NCBI RefSeq assembly: GCF_020523985.1
Contig: NZ_JAIVKM010000001.1
Coordinates: 310,001-374,000 of the forward strand
DNA length: 64,000 nucleotides
Direction: 5' to 3'
Source of the DNA: Mangrovibacter yixingensis
Lineage (GTDB): Bacteria > Pseudomonadota > Gammaproteobacteria > Enterobacterales > Enterobacteriaceae
In this document: one piece after another, positions 28,935 to 41,482 of the stretch
How positions within the stretch are numbered: the stretch's first letter is position 1
Layout: every line of letters starts with the position of its first letter
Position numbers and translations under genes: made by a program
Notes under the pieces: model-generated
Told to the model about the DNA's origin: nothing
What the model saw: the letters and a program-made list of their open reading frames with translations, nothing else
Database searches by the model: none

Positions 28935-28973
28935 AGTCCACTTTTATAAAACTGGATCTTATTATTAAGTCCA
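28935..28973. promoter_or_regulatory. Predicted YczR operator
   Basis: AGTCCA occurs at 28935-28940 and again at 28968-28973, a 33-base (three helical turns) direct repeat. The first forms an imperfect dyad with TGGA at 28953-28956 across CTTTTATAAAAC. Direct repeats at such spacing are known for MocR operators. Binding is predicted, not shown. Confidence 0.5.
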
Positions 28974-29019
28974 TTGTTGCGCAAAGTATAAACATGTCTG
29001 CAAAAAACAGGAAATGATT

Positions 29020-29667
29020 ATGTTGCGCCGGTTAATTCAGTTGTACACAGGCCTGGTATTTTACGGCATCTCAATTGCGGTGTTCTATCGCGCCAATCTG
29101 GGGCTGGATCCGTGGGATGTGTTTCATATGGGGTTAGCACAACTGACCGGGCTAAAGCTTGGGCAAACTGTTATTTTGGTCGGGGCGCTGGTTTTATTGT
29201 TGTGGTGGCCAATGCGCCAGAAGCCCGGTCTGGGAACTATCAGCAATGTGATTGTGCTGGGCCTGGTGGCCGATGCAGTTTTGGCTATTTTCCCACCAAT
29301 AACTGATTTATGGGTACGTAGCCTGTGCCTGGTTATTGCGATAGTGCTTAATGCTCTGGCAACCAGTTTGTACATTGGTGCCGGGTTTGGCGCTGGCCCT
29401 CGAGATGGATTGATGACCGGCATGCATAACCGAATGGGCTGGCCGATTCGCCGTATTCGTACTGTTATTGAACTGACAGTACTGCTTGTTGGTTTCTTGA
29501 TGGGGGGAAGCCTGGGTATTGGTACGGTGCTGTATGCAGTCAGTATCGGGCCGCTTATCCAACTGACACTCCCCTGGTTTTCTGCTCATCGCTCAGGGAA
29601 GTTAAAGGCTGAAATTAGCGAAAAATCACAAGGTAATACACTTTCTGATCTCAAGAGTTCGCTCTGA
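29020..29667 (+). CDS. yczE: YczE/YitT family membrane protein
   Basis: The 215-residue protein has about five or six membrane helices and the family motifs LYTGLVFYGISIAVFYRANLG, DPWDVFHMGL and GAGPRDGLMTGM. Function is unknown in Proteobacteria; the Bacillus YczE protein is needed for surfactin production and may affect a phosphopantetheinyl transferase pathway. I chose ATG 29020, which has AGGA seven bases before it; ATG 29014 is only one base from that site. Its divergent MocR neighbour is the likely regulator. Confidence 0.86.
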   Translation: MLRRLIQLYTGLVFYGISIAVFYRANLGLDPWDVFHMGLAQLTGLKLGQTVILVGALVLLLWWPMRQKPGLGTISNVIVLGLVADAVLAIFPPITDLWVRSLCLVIAIVLNALATSLYIGAGFGAGPRDGLMTGMHNRMGWPIRRIRTVIELTVLLVGFLMGGSLGIGTVLYAVSIGPLIQLTLPWFSAHRSGKLKAEISEKSQGNTLSDLKSSL

Positions 29668-29701
29668 GGTAGTATAACGTTTTTACCATCAAGGGCCGGT
29701 T

Positions 29702-30772
29702 ATGAGTAATAAAACGATAACCCTATACGACGTTGCCGCGAGAGCGGGCGTGTCTTACCAGACGGTATCCCGAGTTATCAATGGGGCTGAAAATGTATCG
29801 GCTCGTACCCGGCAGAATGTTGAGCAAGCGATGCAGTCGCTCCATTATGTGCCTGACCCTGCAGCACGTCAGCTCGCCGGGAAACGGCGGCGTATTTGGG
29901 GGCTGGTGACCACAGACCTGTCCTTACATGCCCCGTCACAAATTGCGGCGGCGATTAAGTCACAGGCCTCACAGTCTGGTGTGGATGTTTCCATCGCTAT
30001 GCTGGAAGACACCAGTGAACAGGCGTGTTGCTGTGCTCTGGATACCCTTCTGGCTCAGCGAGTTGAAGCTATCGCGATTAATTTACCGTTGTCTGCCAAC
30101 CAGGCATCAGCGCTGGTAGCGCGTTATTCTCATGCACCAATACTCTTTCTTGATGTGCCCTCTAATGCTCCGGTACCCAGTGTCACTTTTGATGCCACCC
30201 AGGGTGCGGTTTTGGGGGCTGAACACCTTCTGTCACTGCCATTAACCCGCATAGCGTTGCTCAATGGGCCGCTATCCTCCGTTAGTGCTGCACAACGCCG
30301 GGCTGGCTGGGTTGATACGCTGGCACAAGCAGGTTTACAACCGGTTGCTCAAGGGGAAGGGGATTGGAGTGCGGCAAGTGGGTATTTGCAGGCTCAGGGG
30401 TTATTGCGTTGCCAGCCGCAAGGTATTCTGGTTGCCAATGATCAAATGGCACTTGGCGTGTTGCGCGCCTGCGCAGAACGCGGCATCTCTGTGCCGGGAG
30501 AGATCTGTGTGGTAGGTTTTGACGATACCGCAGACAGTGCGTGGTTCACACCTCCATTGACCACTATTCGCCAAGATTTTCGCCAGTTGGGCGAGTCCTG
30601 TGTATTTTGGCTAAATAGTGTAGTGGGAAATAAAACGCCTTCATCACAATGCTTGCCAGTTACTCTGGTGGTTCGTGAATCAACGGGTAAGACAGGTGAG
30701 GGAAGTTCACAGCCCCTGGATTTAGCACACCAGCTACATTTGCTAGCGGAACAGGTTGCTAAGTTGGCCTGA
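29702..30772 (+). CDS. lacI: LacI family repressor of lacZ
   Basis: The 356-residue repressor has an N-terminal helix-turn-helix (ITLYDVAARAGVSYQTVSRV), a hinge (AARQLAGKR) and a periplasmic-binding-like core, ending in a leucine-rich tail (LDLAHQLHLLAEQVAKLA) like the tetramer helix of E. coli LacI. The recognition helix residues YQTVSRV are identical to those of E. coli LacI. A LacO1-like operator lies just before lacZ. The inducer is probably allolactose or a related beta-galactoside, which is inference. The gene reads in the same direction as lacZ, 109 bases ahead of it. Confidence 0.9.
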   Translation: MSNKTITLYDVAARAGVSYQTVSRVINGAENVSARTRQNVEQAMQSLHYVPDPAARQLAGKRRRIWGLVTTDLSLHAPSQIAAAIKSQASQSGVDVSIAMLEDTSEQACCCALDTLLAQRVEAIAINLPLSANQASALVARYSHAPILFLDVPSNAPVPSVTFDATQGAVLGAEHLLSLPLTRIALLNGPLSSVSAAQRRAGWVDTLAQAGLQPVAQGEGDWSAASGYLQAQGLLRCQPQGILVANDQMALGVLRACAERGISVPGEICVVGFDDTADSAWFTPPLTTIRQDFRQLGESCVFWLNSVVGNKTPSSQCLPVTLVVRESTGKTGEGSSQPLDLAHQLHLLAEQVAKLA

Positions 30773-30824
30773 TTACCTGGTTGTGATCCGCTTCGCTTAT
30801 TATCTTTCTCCGTATTTACCCTGA

Positions 30825-33995
<3,171 letters not shown>

Positions 33996-34033
33996 TTTTG
34001 CAGGTGTTAGCCGGTAGGTGTTAAGGTGCTTTT

Positions 34034-34070
34034 CCGCCATCAACTCACTTTGGTGAACCACTGATGGCGG
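34034..34070. terminator. Inverted repeat between convergent lacZ and the flavin reductase-like gene
   Basis: CCGCCATCA and TGATGGCGG pair across a loop of about 19 bases and overlap the 3' end of the minus-strand gene. No T run is seen. Confidence 0.45.
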
Positions 34071-34585
34071 TTTACCATTTCACCATCGAGGCGGAAAATA
34101 CCGTCGCCAGTATAGTGCATGGTTTGGGGCCAGTCAGTCAGGCTTTTTACCCGTGCGCAAACCACTTCGAAAATAAAGAAGTTATAGCTGTCTACCAGAA
34201 CATCGTCATAGATTTGGCATTCAAAACTGGCAAAGCACTCGGCAACCGCTGGCGCACCAACACTTTGTGCGGGCTCTGGCGTTAAACCAAATCGCGTGAA
34301 TTTATCGGTTTCACTCCCTGAACAATTACCTATTTGCGCAACGGTATCCAGTAACCCCACTTCTGGCAGGTTAATGACACAGTCTCTGCTGGCCTTGATC
34401 ATCTCAAAGCTATGGTTGCCAGCGGAAATCATGCAGCCAATCAGTGAAGGTGAAAACTCCATGACAGTTTGCCAGCCAAGCGTCATGATGTTGTCCTTCC
34501 CTTGCCAGTGGGAACTAATCAGCACTATTGGCCCAGGCTCCAGAAACCTGCGCACTTCACTAACAGGATATGGGTACTTTTTCAT
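34040..34585 (-). CDS. Flavin reductase family (FMN-binding split barrel) protein
   Basis: The 181-residue protein belongs to the DIM6/NTAB flavin reductase-like family, with the motifs GPIVLISSHWQGKDNIMTLGW (FMN-binding loop) and SFEMIKASRDCVINLP. Members bind FMN and some reduce it for partner monooxygenases; others have unknown roles. The C-terminal half (NFFIFEVVCARV) completes the barrel. It has no operon partner here, lying between convergent lacZ and a divergent XRE gene, so the substrate cannot be named. Confidence 0.85.
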   Translation of the reverse strand: MKKYPYPVSEVRRFLEPGPIVLISSHWQGKDNIMTLGWQTVMEFSPSLIGCMISAGNHSFEMIKASRDCVINLPEVGLLDTVAQIGNCSGSETDKFTRFGLTPEPAQSVGAPAVAECFASFECQIYDDVLVDSYNFFIFEVVCARVKSLTDWPQTMHYTGDGIFRLDGEMVNRHQWFTKVS

Positions 34586-34796
34586 ATTGGCTCCTGTAAG
34601 GCTTGTTATACAGGATCATAGTCGTTTCCTGGCCGGGTGTGAGGTTGTTTGGCGGATACTTGCGTGGCAGCCCGCAAACACAGAGCTTTCAGGCTGGTGG
34701 CAGTTGGCTGTCGTGTTGCTGTCAGGTTCCTGTCGTGGTGTTTCCAGCGGGGTTGGCGGACAGTATTTTTCGTCAACAGAACAATGGAGAAACAGA

Positions 34797-35273
34797 ATGC
34801 AGCAGAATAATATTAAAGCCCTGCGGCTTGCTCGTGGCTGGTCACAGGAACAACTTGCGGCATTATCGGCGCTGAGTGTTCGCACTATCCAGCGTATTGA
34901 GAGTGGTGAGCAGGCAAGTATTGAAACAATGAGTGCGTTAGCTGCGGTATTTGAGTGCCCGGTTGCTGAGTTAATGAACCCGGCAGATGAACAGCGCGAA
35001 CCGGCAGAGGATGGAGCGGATCAGCGGGTTATGGCCGCCAATGCCAGGTTGGATGAAGAAAGCAGGTTTCTGCGTTCATTGTGCACCTGGGCGGTTATTT
35101 GTGGCGGTTTAGCGGTAATAAACCTGCTGACCAGTCACGACATATTGTGGTTTCTCTGGCCGTTAGGTATTTGGGGCGGATTGTTGATAGTGCGTGGATT
35201 CAGGCTATTTGTGCTGCACAATTGGCTGTCTCGCCGCAGGCAAATACGCCTGCAGCAGTTGTTACGTAAATAA
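34797..35273 (+). CDS. XRE family regulator with C-terminal two-helix membrane domain
   Basis: The ATG at 34797 follows GGAGAAA and gives 158 residues; the frame is open far upstream but there it is a shadow of the flavin reductase-like gene. An N-terminal Cro/C1 helix-turn-helix is at about 5-60 (NIKALRLARGWSQEQLAALSALSVRTIQRIESGEQ). After an acidic linker come two likely membrane helices (about 95-112 and 117-135), a '2TM' domain. It is probably an inner-membrane-tethered DNA-binding protein. Targets and signal are unknown. Confidence 0.82.
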   Translation: MQQNNIKALRLARGWSQEQLAALSALSVRTIQRIESGEQASIETMSALAAVFECPVAELMNPADEQREPAEDGADQRVMAANARLDEESRFLRSLCTWAVICGGLAVINLLTSHDILWFLWPLGIWGGLLIVRGFRLFVLHNWLSRRRQIRLQQLLRK

Positions 35274-35283
35274 TATCCCAGTG

Positions 35284-36432
35284 TCAGGCGGGGATCGCCT
35301 GTGCCTCTGCCTGGTGTGCGGGTAGGGTATTATCCGGAACCTTAATTTCAGCACTGATACGCAGCCCGGCTTCGTCGAAGACCATACATTGCCGGGCTTC
35401 AAAATACGTTGTTATCTTCTGCCAAGGGCTGAAATGAATATCTGACGGAATAAGTACTTTGAAGTTGTCATGGCCATAACACTGGCCAAACAGCCAGGTA
35501 TTGTTCCCCAGGCGTTCCACTACTTCGCACTGGAACTGAAGCTGGCAACCCGCCTGTTCACCCACCTGCAAATGCTCAGGGCGAATACCCAATGTGATGT
35601 TATCGCCTGGATGTAATTGCTGTGTATGCAATGCGAGTATCAGCGTTTGCTGCCCGGCAATGTCCACCACCAGTTCTCCCTCCTGCCAGTGCTTCACTGT
35701 TGCAGGCAGAAAATTCATTTTTGGCGACCCGATAAACCCTGCAACAAACCGGTTAACCGGGTTGTAGTAGAGGTGCATTGGTGAGCCAGTCTGTTCCACC
35801 TTGCCATAGTTCATGACCACAATTTTGTCTGCCAGCGTCATGGCCTCTACCTGGTCATGGGTGACATACACCATTGTGGTTTTCATTTCCTGATGCAACC
35901 GGGCGATATGCAGACGCATTTCAACCCGCAGTTCAGCATCCAGGTTAGATAAAGGTTCATCGAACATAAACACTTGTGGGTTACGCACAATTGCCCGGCC
36001 AATAGCGACACGCTGGCGCTGGCCGCCTGAAAGTTGTTTTGGTTTGCGTTCAAGCAGGTGGGTCAGTTGCAGTGTTTTTGCCACCATCTCTACCTGATGG
36101 CGGATCTCTGCTTTGGGAACTTTATTTACCTTCAGTCCATAACCCATATTTTCAGCAACGGTCATGTGAGGATACAGGGCATAGGACTGAAAGACCATTG
36201 CCACCCCACGGTGGGCCGGGGCAATATCATTGACAACCGTTGGCCCAATCATTATCTCGCCCTCACTAATATCCTCAAGGCCCGCGATCATGCGCAACAG
36301 CGTGGATTTACCACACCCTGACGGGCCGACAAATACCGCAAATTCTCCGTCTTCGATATCAAGTTGAATATTGTGCAGCGTGACGGTTTTGCCAAAGCGC
36401 TTGGTGACGTTTCTGAGCTGTATGCTGGACAT
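35284..36432 (-). CDS. ganK: Galactan oligosaccharide ABC transporter ATPase (MalK/MsmK type)
   Basis: The 382-residue ATPase has Walker [10 protein letters not shown] at residues 36-44, signature LSGGQRQR, Walker [13 protein letters not shown], the switch histidine in [16 protein letters not shown], and a C-terminal MalK-like TOBE domain. It is divergent from ganEFG and should energise that permease as a dimer, as GanK does in Dickeya (Erwinia chrysanthemi). MalK-type regulatory interactions with other proteins are possible but not evident. The divergent promoter region is shared with ganE. Confidence 0.92.
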   Translation of the reverse strand: MSSIQLRNVTKRFGKTVTLHNIQLDIEDGEFAVFVGPSGCGKSTLLRMIAGLEDISEGEIMIGPTVVNDIAPAHRGVAMVFQSYALYPHMTVAENMGYGLKVNKVPKAEIRHQVEMVAKTLQLTHLLERKPKQLSGGQRQRVAIGRAIVRNPQVFMFDEPLSNLDAELRVEMRLHIARLHQEMKTTMVYVTHDQVEAMTLADKIVVMNYGKVEQTGSPMHLYYNPVNRFVAGFIGSPKMNFLPATVKHWQEGELVVDIAGQQTLILALHTQQLHPGDNITLGIRPEHLQVGEQAGCQLQFQCEVVERLGNNTWLFGQCYGHDNFKVLIPSDIHFSPWQKITTYFEARQCMVFDEAGLRISAEIKVPDNTLPAHQAEAQAIPA

Positions 36433-36781
36433 CCACTTCTCCTGGCTTAATGAATGCAGCTAATGCTGTTTTATGGTTTTAATGTAGTACGTATAACACA
36501 CCATGAAAGCAAGCAAGAGCAGGGTGGTTTTTTGAGATGCTGAAACTATATATCTCAGTTGTAGCAGGCAGTATGCTGCTGTTTCATTTCTGCAATCATG
36601 ATCACAGAATAACCACTAAGAGATGGTTCACATTATTTTCAAAGAGTAACGTATAACATCATTGATGGTGAGCAGTATCATCATCAAAAAGAATTTAAAT
36701 TATGGGAATGACTCAGTTACGAGAAAAAACAAAAAAGTTAGCAGAACATCTTAAATGTAATACCTTCACAAGAGGTCGATA
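36433..36781. promoter_or_regulatory. ganK/ganE divergent control region
   Basis: The 349-base gap holds two copies of ACGTATAACA (36489-36498 and 36649-36658), exactly 160 bases apart, and a GTTCACATTAT element at 36626-36636 identical over 11 bases to one before lacZ. A GTGAGC half site is at 36668-36673. These are candidates for GanR or CRP sites; TCACA at 36628-36632 could be a CRP half site with a poor partner (TAAGA). An AAGAGG ribosome binding site precedes ganE. Confidence 0.55.
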
Positions 36782-38017
36782 ATGAAAATTACGCTATGCT
36801 CCGCCCTGTTACTTTCCGCACTGGCAGGCAGCCAGTTCGTTGTATTTGAGGCATCCGCCGCCGCACAGCAGCTTACTGTTTGGGAAGATATTAAGAAATC
36901 AGACGGTATCAAAGTCGCTATCAGTGATTTTGAAAAGCAGTATCAGGTGAAAGTGAATGTCCTGGAGATGCCATTTGCTCAGCAACTGGAAAAATTACGC
37001 CTCGACGGGCCCGCAGGTATTGGTCCGGATGTCCTGGTCATTCCAAATGATCAGCTCGGTGGTGCGGTGGTGCAGGGGCTTCTGGCACCGCTAACGCTGG
37101 ATAAATCAATACTTGCGGGTTTTACACCTTCATCGGTAGATGCTTTCCAGATGAATGGCACACAGTATGGTTTACCTAAAGCGGTTGAAACACTGGTACT
37201 GATCTATAACAAAGATCTCGTAAAAACCCCATTCAAGACACTGGATGAGTGGTTTAACTTCTCTCGCCAGCAACATGAACAGAACAAGATTGGCCTGCTG
37301 GCAAAATTCGATGAGCTCTATTATAGCTGGGGAGCAGTCAGCCCTATGGGCGGGTATATCTTTGGTAAAGACAGCAAGGGTAAGCTCAATCCCCTGGATA
37401 TTGGGCTGAACACACCAGGTGCTGTGGATGCCGTCACTACGTTAAAAAAATTCTACAGTGAACAGTTATTTCCCAGTGGCATTGTTGGGGAAAACGGCCT
37501 CAATGCAATTGATTCCTTATTCACAGAGAAAAAAGCTGCGGCAGTTATTAATGGCCCCTGGGCGTTCCAGCCTTATGAAGCGGCTGGTGTGAATTACGGC
37601 GTGGCACCATTACCCCTGCTGGAAAATGGTAAACCGATGAGCGCGTTTCTGGGCGTGAAAGGTTATGTGGTCTCCACCTGGAGCAAAGATAAAACCCTTG
37701 CCGATAAATTCATCACCTTTATTAACCAGCCGAAATACGTGAAAACGCGTTATGAAGTGACGAAAGAGATCCCACCATTGCTGGCTGTTATGAATGATCC
37801 GGTGATTAAAAATGATGAGCGCGCCAGTGCTGTGGCTGAACAGTCAAAGTTTGCTGTCGCAATGCCGGGCATTCCTGAAATGGGTGAGGTTTGGGGGCCT
37901 GCGAATGCGGCACTGCAACTGAGTATGACGGGTAAGCAGTCGCCAAAAGATGCGCTCGATAGCGCAGTTAAACAAATCAAAATGCAAATAGAAGCCATGC
38001 AGGCCAGTAACCAGTAA
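36782..38017 (+). CDS. ganE: Periplasmic galactan oligosaccharide binding protein
   Basis: The 411-residue protein is a type I (MalE-like) extracellular solute-binding protein. It has a Sec signal peptide with likely cleavage near residue 27 (EASAAA-QQ), then the fold beginning LTVWEDIKKSDGIKVAISDFEKQY, with GPDVLVIPNDQLG, YGLPKAVETLVLIYNKDL and VINGPWAFQPY. By context it delivers beta-1,4-galactooligosaccharides to GanFGK. It opens the ganEFG-GH53-GH42-EIIB operon. Confidence 0.93.
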   Translation: MKITLCSALLLSALAGSQFVVFEASAAAQQLTVWEDIKKSDGIKVAISDFEKQYQVKVNVLEMPFAQQLEKLRLDGPAGIGPDVLVIPNDQLGGAVVQGLLAPLTLDKSILAGFTPSSVDAFQMNGTQYGLPKAVETLVLIYNKDLVKTPFKTLDEWFNFSRQQHEQNKIGLLAKFDELYYSWGAVSPMGGYIFGKDSKGKLNPLDIGLNTPGAVDAVTTLKKFYSEQLFPSGIVGENGLNAIDSLFTEKKAAAVINGPWAFQPYEAAGVNYGVAPLPLLENGKPMSAFLGVKGYVVSTWSKDKTLADKFITFINQPKYVKTRYEVTKEIPPLLAVMNDPVIKNDERASAVAEQSKFAVAMPGIPEMGEVWGPANAALQLSMTGKQSPKDALDSAVKQIKMQIEAMQASNQ

Positions 38018-38078
38018 TTCCAGGTATTGTTTTGTTACGGGGGAGCGGGGCTTCCCCGTACAGCAGAAGGAGCCAGGT

Positions 38079-39386
38079 GTGATTATCAGTTCCAGTGAAA
38101 GTTTATCCGCATCAACCGGGCCAGGTCGTCATGCGTGGGCAGCGTTGTTGCTGGCCTGCCTGCCTGGATTCGGTCAGTTTTATAACCGCCAGTGGGCAAA
38201 AGGGCTTATTTTTCTGGTGCTACTCAGTAGTTTCCTGGGCGTGTTCCATGATTTTTTGGGGGAAGGTCTGTGGGGATTATGGACACTTGGTGAAGAGGTT
38301 CCCCGTGATAATTCTGTCTTCTTATTAGCGGAAGGAATATTAAGCCTGTTGATCATTGGCTTCGGGGTGGCGGTTTATCTGCTGTCATTACGTGATGCCT
38401 GGGTAAATGGCCGCCGGCGGGATAGCGGTATACCGTTACACAGTGTGCGCCGCCAGTACCAGATCCTGCTCAATGAAGGGTTCCCGTATTTAATGATAAC
38501 ACCAGGTTTTATCCTGTTAGTGTTTGTGGTTATCTTCCCGATTTTATTTGGTTTTGCTATCGCTTTTACCAATTACAACCTGTATCACACCCCACCTGCA
38601 AAACTGGTGGACTGGGTGGGAATTAAAAACTTTATCAATATTTTTACCCTGTCAATTTGGCGTAATACTTTTTTTGATGTGTTGCAGTGGACGGTAGTGT
38701 GGACCTTGCTGGCAACAACGCTGCAATGCAGCGTGGGTGTCATGCTGGCGATTTTGGTGAATCAAAAAGATCTGCGCTTTAAACCGGTGATTCGGACTAT
38801 TTTCATTCTTCCGTGGGCTGTGCCCGGGTTTGTCACGATTCTGGTTTTTGCCGGGATGTTTAATGATTCTTTTGGTGTGATTAATAACTCTATTCTGTCT
38901 TTTCTGGGGATAAGCCCCAAAGCCTGGATGACAGATCCATTCTGGACTAAAACAGCATTGATCATGATGCAAACCTGGCTTGGCTTTCCATTTGTCTTTG
39001 CCATGACAACAGGTGTGCTGCAGGCAATTCCGGATGATTTATATGAAGCCGCCACCATGGATGGAGCCAGTACATTTACCAAATTACGCACCATTACTTT
39101 GCCTTTGGTTCTCTATTCCATTGCGCCCATTATTATTACTCAATACACATTTAACTTTAATAATTTCAACATCATTTACTTATTTAACAATGGTGGCCCG
39201 GCAGTGGCCGGCTCTAATGCGGGTGGTACAGATATTCTGGTTTCATGGATTTATAAGCTGACGATGTCATCTTCTCAGTACGCGATTGCTGCAACTATCA
39301 CCATTCTTTTATCGATTTTTGTTGTGGGTGTTGCACTGTGGCAATTCCGTGCCACGAAATCATTCAAAAATGACGAAATGGCGTAA
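38079..39386 (+). CDS. ganF: Galactan oligosaccharide ABC permease, MalF type
   Basis: The GTG at 38079 follows AGAAGGAG and gives 435 residues. The permease core contains the EAA loop EAATMDGASTFTKLRTITLP, which docks on the ATPase. The first about 115 residues form an additional region of about three helices opening with LPGFGQFYNRQWAKGL, which resembles the TM2-domain motif and stands in for the MalF P1-P3 segment. It sits 61 bases after ganE and 12 bases before ganG. Confidence 0.92.
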   Translation: MIISSSESLSASTGPGRHAWAALLLACLPGFGQFYNRQWAKGLIFLVLLSSFLGVFHDFLGEGLWGLWTLGEEVPRDNSVFLLAEGILSLLIIGFGVAVYLLSLRDAWVNGRRRDSGIPLHSVRRQYQILLNEGFPYLMITPGFILLVFVVIFPILFGFAIAFTNYNLYHTPPAKLVDWVGIKNFINIFTLSIWRNTFFDVLQWTVVWTLLATTLQCSVGVMLAILVNQKDLRFKPVIRTIFILPWAVPGFVTILVFAGMFNDSFGVINNSILSFLGISPKAWMTDPFWTKTALIMMQTWLGFPFVFAMTTGVLQAIPDDLYEAATMDGASTFTKLRTITLPLVLYSIAPIIITQYTFNFNNFNIIYLFNNGGPAVAGSNAGGTDILVSWIYKLTMSSSQYAIAATITILLSIFVVGVALWQFRATKSFKNDEMA

Positions 39387-39398
39387 GGGGTATTCAGG

Positions 39399-40247
39399 GT
39401 GAAAACACAAAGTATTAAGCGTGAAAAATGGATACGCCTGTCATTATCCTGGCTGGTTGTAGCGGTGGTTTCGGTGATTATTATTTATCCGTTGATCTGG
39501 ACTGTGGGGGCATCACTGAATGCCGGAAACAGCCTGCTCAGTACCTCTATTATTCCAGATAACCTTTCTTTTCAGCATTATCAGGACTTGTTTAATGGCC
39601 AGGTAAATTACCTGACATGGTACTGGAACTCAATGAAGATAAGCCTGATGACCATGGTGCTGACGTTAATCAGTGTCAGTTTTACGGCGTATGCTTTCTC
39701 ACGTTTTCGTTTTAAAGGGCGCCAAAACGGGCTGATGCTGTTTTTGTTACTGCAAATGATCCCGCAGTTCTCGGCGTTGATTGCCATCTTCGTACTGTCA
39801 CAACTGCTGGGGCTGATTAACAGCCACCTGGCGTTAGTACTGATCTACGTTGCTGGCATGATCCCGATGAATACCTGGCTGATGAAAGGTTACCTGGACG
39901 CGATACCGAAAGATTTGGATGAATCGGCCCGAATGGATGGTGCCAGTAATTTACGCATTTTCCTGGAAATTATTATGCCGTTATCAAAGCCAATTATTGC
40001 GGTGGTCGCGTTGTTCTCTTTTACTGGCCCATTGGGGGATTTTATCCTTTCCAGTACGATTTTACGCACACCGGATAAATACACTTTGCCTATTGGGTTA
40101 TATAACCTGGTAGCACAAAAAATGGGGGCCAGTTACACCACATATGCGGCAGGAGCTGTGTTGATTGCATTGCCTGTTGCAATATTGTACCTGGCATTAC
40201 AGAAGTATTTTGTTTCTGGCCTGACTTCAGGGAGTACCAAAGGGTAA
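39399..40247 (+). CDS. ganG: Galactan oligosaccharide ABC permease, MalG type
   Basis: The 282-residue protein starts with GTG and has six membrane helices. The EAA loop reads ESARMDGASNLRIFLEIIMP. It pairs with GanF to form the membrane pore of the transporter. The C-terminus (GLTSGSTKG) matches the usual GLTAGAVKG ending of MalG-like proteins. The GH53 gene follows after five bases. Confidence 0.93.
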   Translation: MKTQSIKREKWIRLSLSWLVVAVVSVIIIYPLIWTVGASLNAGNSLLSTSIIPDNLSFQHYQDLFNGQVNYLTWYWNSMKISLMTMVLTLISVSFTAYAFSRFRFKGRQNGLMLFLLLQMIPQFSALIAIFVLSQLLGLINSHLALVLIYVAGMIPMNTWLMKGYLDAIPKDLDESARMDGASNLRIFLEIIMPLSKPIIAVVALFSFTGPLGDFILSSTILRTPDKYTLPIGLYNLVAQKMGASYTTYAAGAVLIALPVAILYLALQKYFVSGLTSGSTKG

Positions 40248-40252
40248 TTATT

Positions 40253-41455
40253 ATGAAAAAGACCGTGCTTTCTTTTGTTATCTGGGGACTGGCTGCAGCA
40301 ACCAGTTTACCGCTTTATGCCAGTGAAACCGTGGTGATTAAACCATTACGTAATGAGCCAACTGATTTTATTAAAGGTGCGGATGTTTCTACTTTATATG
40401 AAGTGGAGCATCAGGGTGCGAAGTTTTATAACGCACAGCATCAACAACAAGATGCGATGGCGATTTTAAAAGCCAATGGTTTTAACTATATTCGGCTGCG
40501 GTTATGGGTGGATCCGAAAGACAGCACTGGCCATCCTTATGGTGGTGGCGACAATGATTTGGCTACCACTCTTGCACTGGCAAAGCGCGCAAAAGCGCTG
40601 GGTATGAAGGTGTTGCTGGATTTTCATTATAGTGACTTCTGGACTGATCCGGGAAAACAGTTTAAGCCCAAAGCCTGGCAAGGAATGAACTACGACCAAC
40701 TGGTTACAACTATTCATGATTATACCCGTGACACCATACAGCAGTTCCGGCAGGCCGGTGCACTACCGGATATGGTGCAAATCGGTAATGAAATTAATAG
40801 CGGTATATTGTGGCCGGAAGGCAAGAGTTGGGGAGAGGGTGGCGGCGAATTTGACCGGCTTGCCGGGCTATTAAAAGCAGCAATTAGTGGGATGAAATCC
40901 AGCCTCGGGCCGGACGACCATGTCAAAATTATGTTGCACCTGGCAGAAGGCACCAAAAATGACACATTCCGCTGGTGGTTTGATGAAATCATTAAACGAG
41001 ATGTACCGTTTGATGTCATTGGCTTATCAATGTACACCTACTGGAATGGCCCGATTAGCGCGCTGCAATCCAATATGGATGATATTAGCAAGCGTTACCA
41101 TAAAGATGTCATTGTAGTGGAAGCTGCATATGCATGGACTCTGGCAAATTGCGATAAAGCCGAGAACAGTTTTCAACAAAAAGAAGAAACGGCCGGAGGC
41201 TACCCGGCAACATTGCAGGGCCAGGCAGATTATTTACATGATTTAATGCAAAGTGTGATTGATGTACCGCAACAACGTGGCAAAGGCATATTTTATTGGG
41301 AGCCAGCCTGGATAACGCCTCCGGGAAATACATGGGCAACAGAGGCTGGGATGAAATATATCAATGACCACTGGAAATTGGGTAATGCGCGTGAAAACCA
41401 GGCGCTATTTAATTGCCAGGGCGAGGTGCTGCCATCAATAAAAGTTTTTAATTAA
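40253..41455 (+). CDS. ganA: GH53 endo-beta-1,4-galactanase, periplasmic
   Basis: This 400-residue enzyme cuts beta-1,4-galactan chains, side branches of pectin, into short oligomers. A Sec signal peptide ends near LYA-SE (residue 23). The GH53 barrel opens with FIKGADVSTLYEVE, and the catalytic pair is Glu180 (acid/base, MVQIGNEINSGILWPEG) and Glu290 (nucleophile, VIVVEAAYAW). FHYSDFWTDPGKQ is another family signature. In Dickeya the enzyme is periplasmic and called GanA; in Bacillus the name ganB is used for the endo-enzyme, so symbols conflict. It is cotranscribed with ganEFG. Confidence 0.95.
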   Translation: MKKTVLSFVIWGLAAATSLPLYASETVVIKPLRNEPTDFIKGADVSTLYEVEHQGAKFYNAQHQQQDAMAILKANGFNYIRLRLWVDPKDSTGHPYGGGDNDLATTLALAKRAKALGMKVLLDFHYSDFWTDPGKQFKPKAWQGMNYDQLVTTIHDYTRDTIQQFRQAGALPDMVQIGNEINSGILWPEGKSWGEGGGEFDRLAGLLKAAISGMKSSLGPDDHVKIMLHLAEGTKNDTFRWWFDEIIKRDVPFDVIGLSMYTYWNGPISALQSNMDDISKRYHKDVIVVEAAYAWTLANCDKAENSFQQKEETAGGYPATLQGQADYLHDLMQSVIDVPQQRGKGIFYWEPAWITPPGNTWATEAGMKYINDHWKLGNARENQALFNCQGEVLPSIKVFN

Positions 41456-41482
41456 GTTTTCATTTCATTCTAAGGGTTTTTT

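Noticed and set aside
30781-30800. CRP site upstream of lacZ (TGTGATC at 30782)
   Set aside because: Only the left half fits; the right half lacks TCACA, so I did not list it as a feature, although a weak site is possible.
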